Notes: generated by a model not told the origin, from the letters alone. A DNA stretch of 64,000 nucleotides from Puccinia triticina (GCF_026914185.1 NC_070558.1:6829501-6893500); one strand, 5' to 3'. Counted from the stretch's first letter, positions 44,346 to 56,723 are shown. A program made the numbers and translations.

Positions 44346-47027
44346 ATCCAGCTTTGTATGACACTTTGACTAAAAATCTATCTAAGCATATTGCAAGTTG
44401 TGTCAAGAGACAAAACAAAGCAAAAGATTCTCAAAAGCTTGTCAATCTTGGGTTTACATGCACAGGTGATATTGATCCACAAGAGGTGATGATCTTCCTC
44501 CCTTCCTCATTAAACTTGGACTGAAATTTATTGGGATCCTGACTTCATTTGGCAGGTACCCCAGTTGTGTGCAATTTGGTGTGCTCAATGAGCGCGTCCT
44601 TTTTCAGCTCTCAATGAGGAGGGGCACCAACCGCTCCTGCACCCAATTGTTCTGAAAAATCTACCCAGTCAGAAGGCAGTCTCAAACGACATATCTGGTT
44701 TGTATACAGCTGTGCAGGAGACTCATAGAATCACTTGAGGTTAGTATTCTATTGCCTGTCTTTGATGTTCCTTTCTATGAATTTCACTTTTTTTTTGTAG
44801 AATCATCAAGGTGCCCTGTACTTGGGGCTTGATGCTTGGCAATCCCCAAATGGGTATGGCATACTAGGAACTGTTGTATACCACTTGCTTCAAGACAGAA
44901 CCGGTGGATACAAATTGGAGGCAATGCCTCTCAACTTTGTTTTCTTACAACAAAGCCATACCGGTGTGTATCTCGCCAAAACCGTTCAGATTATAGTGGA
45001 AAAATTTGGCTTGAAGGACAAGGTGATTGGATCAATCCATCTTTATTTTATTTGTATTACTGATTTTCTCTTTCTTTTATTCTAGATCTGCGGTATTGTC
45101 ACCAATAACGCTACAAATAACCAGGCCATGATCGAGGAGATCAAAAGCTATAAGTGGCCCCGTTTCAAAGGTAAAGCACAATGGGTCCGTTTTTTGCTCA
45201 CATCTTGAATTTAATTGCACAAACAATCTTGCGACCTTTTGGAAGCCACAAGAGCAAGAATACCACCACCACCAATGATGGTCAATCTTCTGATGACAAG
45301 GAATCAGGGCAAGAGGATCCCGAGGATCCAGATGAACAGATCACAATGTGTGTTTTTAATTTAGATTGTTTTTCTCTTCTTTGCTGACCAATCAATTGTT
45401 CCATTTAGGCTTAGCGGAGGGGATTTTGATTCTAGGGATGAGGACAAAGGCGTTGAAGATGAAGAACTGTGAGGAAGCACTTTGTCAACCAAGCTTGTGA
45501 ATGCGGACAAGATTGAAATGGAGGTCAATGACATCAATGACCTGAGTGATAAGGAGGAAGGTGATTGCTATACTTCCAAATCATGCAACAAGACACTGGC
45601 CAAGGTAAGACATCATAACATTTCAATCTTTCAATAATTATTGCAGAACTTAATGACACTTATAATGATAAAAAACAGTTCCAAGCAATCTCAAGGAAGT
45701 TGAATAAGTCACCTAACTCAAAAGCCCATTTTGTGGAGCTCTGTAGGGAGTTCAAATGTGAGAAGCCACATAGAATCAGAACTGATGTGCGGACAAGGTG
45801 AAATTCCACTTTGGTGCAGTTGTCTAGTATTCTGCAATGCTTGGAAGCCATGTGAGTTGTTTCTTCTCTTACTCATGATATCAATGGACATACTACTGAT
45901 TTCCTATATGATGCAAAAGCCTCGAGTGGCAGAAAGACAGACAACTTGGCACTGATTGCCACTATCACATCAACAAGGACAGTCTTGGATTAGCATCCAA
46001 CCTGGTGGAAGTTCTCCAACCATTCTTTGACATCACGCTTCAAGTATCCACTAGTGGTGCAGCTTGTATATTGGACATTGTTATTTTTATTGACCAGATT
46101 AGCAGCCACCTTTCAACCGCAATCTCCAACAAGAAAGAAGAGTACCCTCCTGCCTTGATGAACACGTGCCGCGCTGCACTTAAGCTCACCAATAAGTATT
46201 ACACTCTAACTGACTGCTCCCCGTTGTACCGGGTTGCTATGGGTAAGTTTTTCCATTTCTTCATTAGAACCAATCTTTCATACTGATTGCCATGTAAATC
46301 TGCAGTTCTTCATCCGTCATTCAAGGACAAGTATTTCAAACTTGCACATTGGGAACCCGATTGGATTGAAGAGGCAATTTGGCTCACCCGTGAGATGTCG
46401 GAAGCCCACTATAAACCTTCACCTCAGCCGACTTCATCCTGACCACACAATCCTGTTCAAAAGGTGAGTTTATAAGGTATGTATGACAAGCAAGCATCTT
46501 TTCAACTAATGCGGCCATATATGCTCACAGAAACCTCAGACCGGTGTCCTTGCCGGGTTGATTGGTGCATCAGAAGCGCAAGGAGGCAACTTGGCTACTG
46601 ATCCGCTCACCATTTGGCTTACTGGCGGTTTGAGTTTGAAGGGGGATGGAAAGCCAGTCGACCCCCTTAAGTGGTGGATACAACAAGGGAGATCAAGAAA
46701 TATGCACGAGGGTCTGCTCCAGATGGCCCTTGATGTTCTCAGCTGTCCTGGTTAGTTTGTTCATCTTGTATCTTTACATCATTTCTGTACTCAAGGATTT
46801 CATCTATGACAGCAACGACTGTGGATGTCAAGCAACCATTTAGTTTTGGAAGGGATTACGTCTTGGTTAGAAGGCATTGGCTCACTGCAACATCTGTCTG
46901 TAAAGGGATGGCGGTTGCATTCTATTCAAGGAATGGCAAAATTAAAAATGGTATGCTACGTAGGTGGAAGATCAACAAGAAAAACGAGTCAAAGAGACAG
47001 GGAAAGGAAAAATTGTTGAAAATATGA
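44346..47027 (+). pseudogene. Decayed hAT transposase
   Basis: Exon pieces are joined by recognisable introns. A 5' piece lies at 44,346-44,500. The exon from ~44,802 reads GALYLGLDAWQSPNGYGILG (first catalytic Asp region). After an intron, the exon from 45,086 reads ICGIVTNNATNNQAM, where the second catalytic Asp is Asn, then FFAHILNLI. Later come RTR-stop-NSTL (Trp to stop), VLHPSFKDKYFKL, and a hATC dimerisation end WWIQQ... through FSFGRDYVLVRRHWL and MAVAFYSRNGKIKNG to a stop at 47,027. A one-base shift near 45,185, a TGA near 45,800 and the Asp to Asn change show it is inactive. Its left edge abuts the truncated gypsy. Confidence 0.75.
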
Positions 47028-47889
47028 ACAAAAATTGGTTTCCAAGGCGGTAATCTATTAGTTGAAGTTGAGATAGTATTTGTGTGATTCATGAAATGAA
47101 TGTTTTGGCACACCTTTGCAGCCATACGAGCTTGACACCCGCGGATACTCGCAAAAAGTACCCGGGTACTCGCCGCAGGCAGCAGGGCGGGTACGGGTAC
47201 GGGTGCGGGTGTGAGGAATGTGAGTTTTTTAAGGGGGGTACCCGCACCCGCCACGAGTACCCGGGTATGAGCGGCCATCACTAGTCCGAGAAGACCATTT
47301 GTGCTCGGAGTCGGCGGGCCAATGTGCACACTGTGATCATTCACACAAAGGCTTCACCAGGCAGCCATCGGCCTCGGCGTGTTATGTCTTCTCTCCCTGG
47401 GCTTCAGGGTCGGCATGGGTGCTAATGTCATCGGCCCTCTACCGCTGCGTTGCCGCCGAAGGACAGCTGCGGCGCACAGCCGTGCGCGAGGGGAGCGGGT
47501 GTGGCGGAAAATACCCGGATACCCGCCAGGATTCACCCAGAATATAAGACATCCGCACCCAAACACGCACACGCCTGCGGGTACCCGCCTACTCTTGGCG
47601 GGTACCCGCCAGCAGATAGCAGGTACCCGCAACGGGTTCGTTGGGGCCATCTCTACCAGAAAGGGAAGAATTTCATTTACTAGACCAAAATGATGAATGA
47701 AAGCATGATACAAAAGCAATAATCTAAGCACCACTTGTGCACAAGGAATGCAGAAAATCCAGGAATTGGTTTTCAACTTCATCAGAGAGCCACATGTCAT
47801 CAGCTTACTCTCCAGTGAGATACATCTAGGAAATAGACAAGGAGAACTCTCTACAATTTTCCCCCTCTTTAGACGCATTAAAAATAATA
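47028..47889. other. GGGTACCCG-rich foldback stretch
   Basis: GGTACCCG/CGGGTACC words in both orientations cluster at 47,130-47,280 and 47,510-47,640, ending in GGGGCCATCTCTACC. Probably two MITEs whose exact ends are not resolved. ORFs here arise from the repeats. Confidence 0.45.
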
Positions 47890-49252
47890 GGGTCTTGAAA
47901 AATCGACTCCCGGAAATTAATTTTCCGACTCCCAAATGTTGCAGGTGTCGCGGAGACCGCTTCTGGACGTCTCCCGCGGGTCCTCAGGACCCAATTTTGG
48001 TCCGGGGCCCATTTGGGAGTTGGAAAATTAATTCCGCCATCCCTAATGGGAGCCGGAAAATTAATTTTGCAAAAATTGACGAAAAAAAAGAAAAAAATTA
48101 TATCTTCTCACTGGGAGGCCCAAAGCCCCCCAAATTTTCACAGCGCGCGGAATACACCCTGAAGCTCCCATGCTGAAATTTTGGGCATCACCCCCGCCAT
48201 AAACGGGGTGTGCTACTGTGCCTCTAATTTGGCGGATTTCCTACTAAGGAAATCTACCAAATCTTAGCTACAGCGCCCCAAAGTGCGCCAAAATTTCACA
48301 GCACAGAGTTAAATAACCTCTCTATAAATGGTTAGCTTATGGGCAGTACTCTACTAACAGAAATTGATTTAGAGGGGGTGGCGGCCTCCGCCACAGTTGA
48401 TAGTGGCTCTGCCACAGTTAAAAGTGCCTCCGGTACAGTTAACAGCGCCTCCGCCACTATTAACCGTAGCCACTTTTAACTGTGGCGGAGGCTCTGTTAA
48501 CTGTGCCAGAGGCACTGTTAACTGCGGCGGAGCCACTATTAACTGTGGCAGAGCCACTGTTAACTGTGGCGGAGCCACTGTTAACTGTGGCGGAGCCACT
48601 ATCAACTGTAACGGAGCCACTATCAACTGTGGCGGAGCCACTATCAACTGTGGCGGAGCCACTATCAACTGTGGCGGAGCCACTATCAACTGTGGCGGAG
48701 CCACTATTAACTGTGGCGGAGGCCGCCACCCCCTCCAAATCAATTTCTGTTAGTAGAGTACTGCCCATAAGCTAACCATTTATAGAGAGGTTATTTAACT
48801 CTGTGCTGTGAAATTTTGGCGCACTTTGGGGCGCTGTAGCTAAGGGTTTGGTAGATTTCCTTAGTAGGAAATCCGCCAAATTAGAGGCACAGTAGCACAC
48901 CGCATTTATGGCCTGGGGTGATGCCCAAAATTTCAGCATGGGAGCTTCTGGGTGTATTCTGCGCGCTGTGAAAACTTGGGGGGCTTTGGGCCTCCCAGTG
49001 AGAAGATATAAATTTTTTCTTTTTTTTCATCAATTTTTGTGAAATTAATTTTCCGACTCCCATTTGGAATGGCGGAATTAATTTTCCAACTCCCATTTGG
49101 GATGGCGAAATTAATTTTCCGACTCCCAAATGGGCCCCGGACCAAAATTGGGTCCTGATGACCTGCGGGAGACGTCCAGAAGCGGTCTCCGCGACGTCCG
49201 CAACTTTTGGGAGTCGGAAAACTAATTTCTGGGAGTCGATTTTTCAAGTCCC
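47890..49252. mobile_element. 1,363-bp giant foldback element with minisatellite core
   Basis: Two ~480-bp arms are inverted copies (left from GGGTCTTGAAAAATCGACTC, right ending GATTTTTCAAGTCCC). They are flanked by a perfect 8-bp duplication AAATAATA (47,882-47,889 and 49,253-49,260). The loop holds a 21-bp tandem repeat. There is no transposase. An 8-bp duplication suggests mobilisation by a hAT-like enzyme, but the terminal bases differ from the CAACGGTG group. Confidence 0.9.
48385..48722 (+). repeat. 21-bp minisatellite in the foldback loop
   Basis: The unit GGCGGAGCCACTATCAACTG(T) is repeated ~16 times, with inverted copies at the left end (near 48,390-48,460). The period is a multiple of three and lacks stops in most frames, so frames of 97-124 codons are open on both strands. 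Confidence 0.9.
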
Positions 49253-49562
49253 AAATAATATGAATAGGTACAGGGGGGAGAAGGAAACAGATAGAAAGAA
49301 ATCAATTCCTCCTATTTTTCTCATACTCTATAAGTGGGCTATACACATATTCTGGGCCACCCTAGTCAAGTTAAGCCTTGAACATTTGGCTGAAGAGAGT
49401 TTTGAAACAGTAAAACACATATGTAGGCATGTTTGTGATTGAGTCTGTTGCAAAAAATATCAGTACTGATTGAATAAGATTATAGGAAGATTATTCCTGA
49501 TGAAACATGAGTGATCCTTCTAATATTTTTTTGTTGAAATTTTCAATTGAGAGACAAAATAA
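49253..49562. other. Intergenic stretch
   Basis: AT-rich sequence downstream of the first orphan paralog. It probably holds its 3' UTR; nothing else is seen. Confidence 0.4.
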
Positions 49563-51310
49563 TCAATTGAAGAAAACCTGAAAATTTTTGGAGTTCTGAT
49601 CTTCTTTCACCCTCAATAATGTTTTTGAAGCATAAAGTCTGCCTGACTTAGGAATCCAATCAGTTAAGATCCTCCAAAGCAATGTATTATAATGAACCTT
49701 GGCAAATTTTGAAGCATCATCTCCTTGCTCTTTCCTCCGATATGCTTGGTAAAATTCAATGGCTGATTCAAGAAAATTTGGATCATGTCCCTCCAAGGGG
49801 AGTACTGCTTCAATCATCTCCACATAAAATAAAAAGACCAGCAATAATTTTTCCATCTTTTTTTTAGACTTCAGAGGGATTTCTGTTTCAAGATTGATTT
49901 TGGTTTTCTTCTTCCAAAATTCAAGCCATGCGCCTCGGTGTTCCCATAGTTTTTTTGTATGATTGTGGACATATGTTAGTTTCCTTTGTTTTTCTCCAAC
50001 TATGCCCCAAAAATGAGGCGCTTTTGCTTTGATAATACTGGCACAGTCTTGGAATATTTTCAAAGCATACTTGTAGTTGTTTTCATAGAGGATGATTTTC
50101 TTCTTCTCATTGGGATTCAGTGCCCGAATCTTGCCAATTATCTCTTTATCTTCAGGTAACAGGTTTTCTGATTTCAGAACCTCATAGGTAAATTCGAGTC
50201 TTGCAAATTGACCATTACAACTACTTGAAGGTTGACCTTTGAGATCATTGATGCGTTGAGGATTACTAACAGTTTCTATTACAATATCTTTTTGACGCGA
50301 AGCTAATTCCTCAGAATTTTTATCCGTTTGACTCTTTTTGAAGGATTGAAGTTGCATCTGTTCCTCAGTGAGAGTACTAACTGAATTGACTGGGTGTTTT
50401 TCTCTTCGAGTTGCTATGTGAACAAAATTCGATTCAGATTGTTCCGTCCTGTGCGAGGACACAGCCGGAATCAAGAGAAGCCGGGCTCTGTTGTCTGGCT
50501 GCGGATTAGGAACAAGAGGGGTACCACGAGCGGACACCGGTTGTCGAAAGCTGGCTGGGTTGCCTCCTGGCATCGGATGCAGAATATTTCTTACAGTCTC
50601 TGCATCAACAAGAGTCGTACGAGGTTGTCTCGCTTCAACCGACGCAATGGTTTGCTTCAGGATTCGGTCAAGGTTGGCTAGCCTGGGCGGCGTTCGATCA
50701 TGAACGAGTTCTTTACCAAACACAGCCTGACTCAGGATATTTTCAAGGTTGATCGGGGAATCTGGGGACCCATGCGCTCCCGAGTTCTTCAAAAGATTTG
50801 TTTGCGGTGGATTCGGTGGCACGGGACCGGAGTCCACGTAAGACTTTATGTGAACCTTGTCTTTTCTTCTCCTTTCGGTCGATGACGTTAGAATGTGGGT
50901 TTCAACAGGCATAGCATACTTCGTTCCACTGTGAAGCTCTACAGGTTCTTGACGAAGAAGAGCTTCCCCCCCGTTGCCGGAGGATGGCGAAGGAGTAAGA
51001 TTGGGGTGAGTTCCAACTGCTGAGAAGAAATCAATTTATTTCTTTTGCTCTTGAACCACCGAACCGCTTGCACCCAAGTTGGACTCGGAGCTACGCATGG
51101 CTTGTGGAGTGGTGATGTAATCCGTGTTGTCTATCAATCAGAACGTTAGTCCTTCAAGATTTGGGACCAGCAGCGCATAGAAAGGTACACAGGTCACGCA
51201 CCGCTCCAATTAGAAAGAAAATCCCTGGTAACCTGTGGCAAGTCATCAAGGGCGTTGCAGTTAGTTATGAAGACCACTAGCATGATGAAACGAGAATTGA
51301 AAATCCTCAT
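49563..51310 (-). pseudogene. Secreted orphan paralog 1 (one nonsense codon)
   Basis: Exon 1 (51,310-51,202) starts MRIFNSRFIMLVVFITNCNA, a clear signal peptide, followed by LDDLPQVTRDFLSNWS. A 71-nt intron (GTGCGT to GATAG) leads into exon 2 (51,130-49,563). Codon 68 is TAA (51,038-51,036), at the site where paralog 2 has GAA. The frame is then open for 490 codons. The middle is Ser/Pro/Thr-rich and shares RQPVSARGTPLVPNP with paralog 2. The C-terminal ~200 residues are helical and conserved (RLEFTYEVL, KKIILYENNYKYAL, KKMEKLLLVFLFYVEMIEAV). It may be a pseudogene or start internally at 50,912. The family is not recognised; the exon structure and sequence show descent from the same gene as 53,595-55,410. 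Confidence 0.65.
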
Positions 51311-51594
51311 ATGTGCTGTTTTTTGTTATGTTGCCTGGGCAAGGTTGATTGAGTCAAATTTATCTTTTCCCAAGGAGCTTTAAGCGAATAGCTCGTTTAC
51401 ACTCCGATCTATGCACGAATAGTTCAAGTTGAGGTGTTCTGCAAGGTTCTGCAAAAATTACATATTCAATAGTCGAAACGCGTTGTAGAAGACGTAGCTA
51501 GGAAATCCGTTCATGCATATTCACTCTTCTTGGGTCGCATATCGGCCAAGCCAATTCAGAGATCTTGGCACCCCTATCACCTCTGACTTATCAC
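51311..51594. other. Upstream region of paralog 1
   Basis: Presumed promoter region; no clear TATA box. No other feature seen. Confidence 0.35.
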
Positions 51595-51680
51595 AAGTCC
51601 CTCGCTTCGGAGGACCCTGGTACAGCCTGGGCTGGCGCAAAGCGCCCTCGCGCGAAGCGCGACCTCCGAAGGAGGGACTT
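51595..51680. repeat. AAGTCC...GGGACTT hairpin repeat, copy 4
   Basis: It begins AAGTCCCTCGCTTCGGAGG and ends CCTCCGAAGGAGGGACTT, with a central GCGCAAAGCGC palindrome. It is followed by AAAGCCAAAAATTTGGTCTG as in copy 2. Confidence 0.7.
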
Positions 51681-53594
51681 CCAGGTAAAGCCAAAAATTT
51701 GGTCTGAGAGCTTTCAGTGTTTTGGTGAGAGTTTTTTCTCGCTCCCCTTTCAGGTGTCTTCTCATGCTATTGCCTGTGGTGCCAGATTAAAGGCCTCATT
51801 TTTCTCTTTCTTTTGGTGTCAATCACCACTTTTTCCCCTTTCACAAACTCCTTCCATCCCCCTTTGAAGTTTATACTTTTTATGTGTTCGACCAGAAGTG
51901 TGTATGTAAATTCCCAGAAGATCCATGTAGACTCAATTGAAATACAGAACTCCATCCTCCATCCACCTTGACTGCTGAGCAAGGGCAACACTCTCCTTCA
52001 AGTGTAGATATCACAAAAGTGACACTACATTGAAGCTGAGATGCGCAACTATCCACTGCACTTCAGCTTGCTGACTCACAATGAGTGTGCTAAGGTCAAT
52101 TTGATTCAAAAAGCTGGCCAAAAGACATGATTTTTTTGAAGCTCTCATGCGCAAAAAAGCCAATAACTCATAAGCCTCCCATTGGGAATGGGAGATGCTC
52201 AGCACCCCCAGTCCCGGGAGGCTTAGTTAAGTCAGTATTACCTGCACCAGGAATGTTCATTGAAGTTTCCTCAGTTTACCTTTTGCTCTGGCCGTTAGCT
52301 CTGTTAGGATTCATTTTAAATCAATCCATACCCACTCACACTGGAGAGGAAAGCCCCTTTATTTTGAGTCAAACGGACAAGATCTGGGTTCCAAGTACAT
52401 AAATATCTGCAAGCATTTCAACCTCTTTCTCTGCAAGTTCAGATTAGCCATACTATATATAGGACTGAATAGTTACCTATCATTTCTAATTAGATTGCAT
52501 TCAAAGAAAATAAAATGAAATAAAAGGGGAAGTGCCTATAGTTAAATGCTGATATATAGGAAATACTACTAGGGGCCAGGGCACAATTGGGAACTGAGAA
52601 TTCTAAGTGACAATGAGTGGAACAACAGGGGACTGAAAGCAAATGAACCATCCAAACTATCTACCGCTATCCTCTTTTATACTCATCACCCTGTGTCCCT
52701 AGAAGAACAAGGTTCTTGGCATCACCAAGGCTGAAAAATAACCACTCATCCTGGTAATTTTCTTGAAGAAGAGAAGAGTGTTTGCTTTTTTTAGGACATA
52801 ACAACTTTACTTCTGCAGCAGCCTGAGAGAATTAGAAAAATGGCACTCATCAATCCTTTCTGGCTACACTATTTCCTACTGGGTATGTTTTGGAGAAAAA
52901 AAATATACAATGGATAATCTTTCCATATCTTATTTCAACTTTTCAGGGCCTTGAGTGGCTCTTGAATTCCTTTTTTGTGACTGATGTGTGTTCCACTTCA
53001 TCCTGCATTACACATCTTGCAATGTAAAGAATCTGAAATCAATGATATTACAACTCTGATTGCAGTATAACAAGAGAATTTGAGAATGTGAAACATTGGA
53101 AATATGACAGCTTGAGTTGTCCCAGAAATGAAAACTAAAGCACAAATGTTACAGGCACTCACAGGTGAGATTGAATTTAAAAAAGTTACTTCCAAAAGGG
53201 ATAATGTTCTACTCCCATGGGGTTGACATAGCCTATAAATACCTCCTTTTGAGGGGACATCTCCTACCCTCTGTTGAGGGACTTCGTTGATGTAGTAGAA
53301 TAACTGATATTAATGTAGACAAGGAGCAAGTGATAAAATTTCACAGAGGATTCAAAGAGATCTGAGATGTAGAAATGATTTCACATAATGTGCCCAGGGT
53401 TGGCAAAACTAGGGGTGCCATTTGGGTCTTCTGACATGATCTCAATGGTGTTCATTCACCTGGAGTCAACGCAGTAGCTATTTAATTTTTCACGGAAAAC
53501 AATCATGTACAAAAGGGGGGAATGTAAAACTACACAAGGTTGAGTGCTCAGAATAAAGTAAGAAGTCAGCAGGGTGAGTAACCATTACTAAGGC
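51681..53594. other. Non-coding stretch between the paralogs
   Basis: No gene or clear repeat is supported. Frames are under ~100 codons without features. Confidence 0.4.
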
Positions 53595-55410
53595 TTATTC
53601 TTTGGATATCTTACTGTTGAAATTTTCAATTGAAAGACAAAATAGTTTATTGAAGAAAACCTGAAAAATGGTGCGACGGTATCGATCTTGCAAGAAATTT
53701 TCTTGAACATCATGTCTGCCTGATTTGCGAATCCAAGTACATAAGATCTTCCAAATCAATGTACTGTCATGATCGTTAGACATTTTTGGTCCTTTGTGCT
53801 TCATCCAGTATCTTTGAAATGAGTTAAATGCAATTTCAAGACAGTTTGGATGTTCATCAAATGAAATTCCTTGGCTCTTGGGTAGTACTACGTCAATCAT
53901 CTCGACATAAAACAAGAAGATTAGGCATAATCTTTCCATTCGTTTTATAGACTGCGGAGCGGGGTCGACCCGGTTGACTAGGTTGAGTTTAGCTCTTTGA
54001 TTCCAAAAGTCAATCCATTTGGTACGATTATCCCGCAGCTTGTTAAAGTGGTCTTGAAGATAAGCTGCTTTCTTTGTCTTTTTTCCATATTTGGCCTTGA
54101 AATTTTGCGCTTTGTCCCTGATCAATTCGTAACACTTTCCGAACAACACGAAAGCATCATCGTACTCGTTTTCATAAATCACGAGTTTCTTCTTGGTTGG
54201 ATTGAAAGCTTTGATTTCGTCAATGATCGGCTTATCCTCGGATAACGGGCTGCGTGTTTCAAGAACCTCATGAGTAAATTCGAGTCTCCTAAAATGGGCA
54301 TTACGAGTGCTTGAAGGCAGACTTTCGAGAGCAGTGGCGGGTTGCGGATTCCTAACAGGTTCTGTTACGATCTCTTTCTGACGGGAAGCCAATCCGTTTG
54401 TGGAGCTCGGGTTTACAACAGAATCAACCACGTTGTTGGGCTTGGGGCGCAATGAAGATCCCTCATAAGTGCTATCTGTTCGACTCATTTCGAGCGTTGT
54501 AAGTTGCCTCTTGTTGGCGTGAGTATCAGCAAAATTGATGGGACGTTTAGTTTTTCGAATCGCCACTTGAACAGAAGCAGAGTCAGATTGTCTCGCCCTA
54601 TGCGAGGAGATAGTCGGCATCGATAATCGCTTGTAAAGATTAGGATTAGGAACCAGAAGGGTACCACGAGCGAACACCGGCTGTCGAAAGTTGACAGGGC
54701 TGCCTGGCATCGGAGGCAGAAAGTTTATTCCATTTCCATCGTGAACAGGAGTCGTAAGAGGTTCTCTCGCTCCAAGATACATAGCGGTCTGCCCCGAGAT
54801 CTCGGTAAGCCTATGGCCGTCCAACTCGTTCAGCGCTCGATTACGAACATGTTTCGTACCAAGCACAACCTGTTGCTGGGTCTCATCAAAGTTGGTCGAA
54901 GGATCTGGCAACCGATGCGCTCGCCAGTTCTTCAAAAGATCAATTGTTTGCGGTGGATTTTGAATTTTGTCTTCTTTCCTCTTTTTGGTCGATGTTGCCG
55001 GAATTTGATTGTCAAGAGCAACAGCATTAGCACGCTGTGTTCCACTGTGAGCCGCCGTGTGGTCATCCCGAAGAAGAGTCCTCCCCCAGCTCCCGGAGGA
55101 TGGCGAAAGATTAAGTTTGGGGTGCATGCCAAGTGTGGAGAAGAAATCAATTTCTCTATTTGGCTCTTGAACCGCGGAACTGCCTGCGCCCAAGTCCGGG
55201 TCATGTGTGACATGTGGAGTAGTTATGCAATCGCGAGTGTTGTCTATGAAAGCATGTCCTCCAAAATTAGGGTCTAGCAGCGCATGGGAAGGAAGTTCAC
55301 TCACCATTCAAATTAGAGAGGAAATCCCTAGTAACCTGACGTGGTAATTCATCTGGGGCAGAGCAAATAGTTACTCCCAGTAAGACTAAATGAGAATTGA
55401 GGATCTTCAT
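53595..55410 (-). CDS. Secreted orphan paralog 2 (584 aa, intact)
   Basis: Exon 1 (55,410-55,305) starts MKILNSHLVLLGVTICSA, a signal peptide with cleavage near residue 18, then PDELPRQVTRDFLSNLN. The 61-nt intron (GTGAGT to CATAG, 55,304-55,244) is phase 1. Exon 2 (55,243-53,595) continues DNTRDCITTPHVTHDPDLGA. The total is 1,755 nt without a stop until the end. Residues ~40-330 are Ser/Thr/Pro-rich and low in hydrophobics, likely disordered. Residues ~340-560 are helical, with a conserved hydrophobic helix (MERLCLIFLFYVEMIDVVLP). There are few cysteines. No known domain is recognised. It is likely an extracellular or host-delivered protein of a lineage-specific fungal family, by inference from the signal peptide and rapid divergence only. 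Confidence 0.75.
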
Positions 55411-55957
55411 GCTGCTGGTTTTGCTCTGCTGCCTGCCAGTGAGATTAGGGGTTTCCCGACTTTCTGTGGCACAAAATTTGCTTACTTGCGGGTGACGTAC
55501 TCGCTGGCCTGCAAGTCACGCGAGAAATCGCCCCAAGCAACCTCATAGAAATTCTCGCGAGCGCTTGAACTCCTTCCCGGGTGTGCTTATCATGAAACCC
55601 CCTATTGATGCAGACTGTATCTTTTACCAAGGAGCATAAGGGAGCTGGTTCATCAAGTATCAGGAAATCATGCTCCCTCAATACAATGCAGCAGAAATAT
55701 TGAACTAGTGTGAGACAATCAATCATTCCTTCAAAAGTTGAAACATGTGCAGGCATGATGTGTTTTGAAGAATAAGGGGGTTCACACCCCAAAACCATAT
55801 GATTTTTCTACCTTTGTATTTTGCATGCTCCACACTTGCAGTTCAAGTTTATCCAGGGGAGCTGTCAACCAAACCTCAACACTTTCTCAGAATAAGCAAG
55901 AAATAGTTTGGGGACAAACTTATTTTTGCCCTTCAAGCTTCCTTCCCTAACTCATCA
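55411..55957. other. Upstream region of paralog 2
   Basis: A 117-codon minus frame at 55,445-55,798 has no domain or splice support. Otherwise non-coding, presumably holding the promoter of paralog 2. Confidence 0.35.
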
Positions 55958-56043
55958 AAGTCCTCCCTGTGCAGAAGGTCAGTATTGGGTAGTGCTTAAG
56001 TTTGTCTGGGGGGAAAAGCCACCCCTCTTGCAGGGAGGGACTT
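55958..56043. repeat. AAGTCC...GGGACTT hairpin repeat, copy 5
   Basis: It begins AAGTCCTCCCTG and ends CAGGGAGGGACTT. The Harbinger-like terminus starts immediately after it. Confidence 0.6.
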
Positions 56044-56044
56044 A

Positions 56045-56723
56045 GAGCATCTCCACTTTGGTCTCTAAATTGTGTGACTAAACCAAATTTAGTCCACTGG
56101 GCCTGATTTAGTTCCTCCACTGGAGACGCTGAATGTTGTCTTATATCAGGATAACTCCTCTGGGGAGCTGTATCATGCCTAGATCTAGTAAAGTATAGCT
56201 CCTTTCATAGTCTCTCTGGTTCCCATATCACACATCCAGAGGCCTGTGATACTCCACTCCTTAAAGCACACAACCCCCAATTTTCCTGTTAGGTGGCCGG
56301 CAGAGCGCAGCTCAGAGGCCCCTGGTGTCCACGGGAGCCAGAGGTGAGCCAGTGACCTAGCTCAAGGGTCTTGCATGTCAAGCAAGACTCTATTGAGCCA
56401 GAGTGGTCAGACCATCTGCACCGGGCGCCAAGTTAGCCCGGATTAAGGCACTTAGCCCAACCTGGCAACCGCATTGGGTCAGATTAAGACGTGATCAACT
56501 TGACCCCGAGCTCCCTTTGGAGCTAGCCAGGTCTAAATCTAGCCCCAGGTAATCCTGGGACTTGAATGAAATTGAATATTCATCACCAGCAGGATCAAGT
56601 CGGATTATCACCTATATCCTCTTATACCATATATATCATATTGGAGTCAAACCACTCAGCCACCCTCCTCAAGCTCATCCAACCACATATCAGATTTGGA
56701 AGACTCAAACTCATCCAAGCACA
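56045..56723 (+). other. 5' non-coding part of the Harbinger element
   Basis: Terminal region and leader of ORF1; no other gene is seen. Confidence 0.45.

Noticed and set aside
47354..47935. 193-codon minus-strand ORF
   Set aside because: It runs through GGGTACCCG-rich foldback DNA and across the left end of the giant hairpin at 47,890.
48369..48775. Repetitive ORFs of 97-124 codons on both strands
   Set aside because: They follow from the 21-bp minisatellite lacking stops; no start context, splice signal or conserved neighbour supports translation.
55445..55798. 117-codon minus-strand ORF upstream of paralog 2
   Set aside because: No signal peptide, domain or splice partner; it lies in the probable promoter region.
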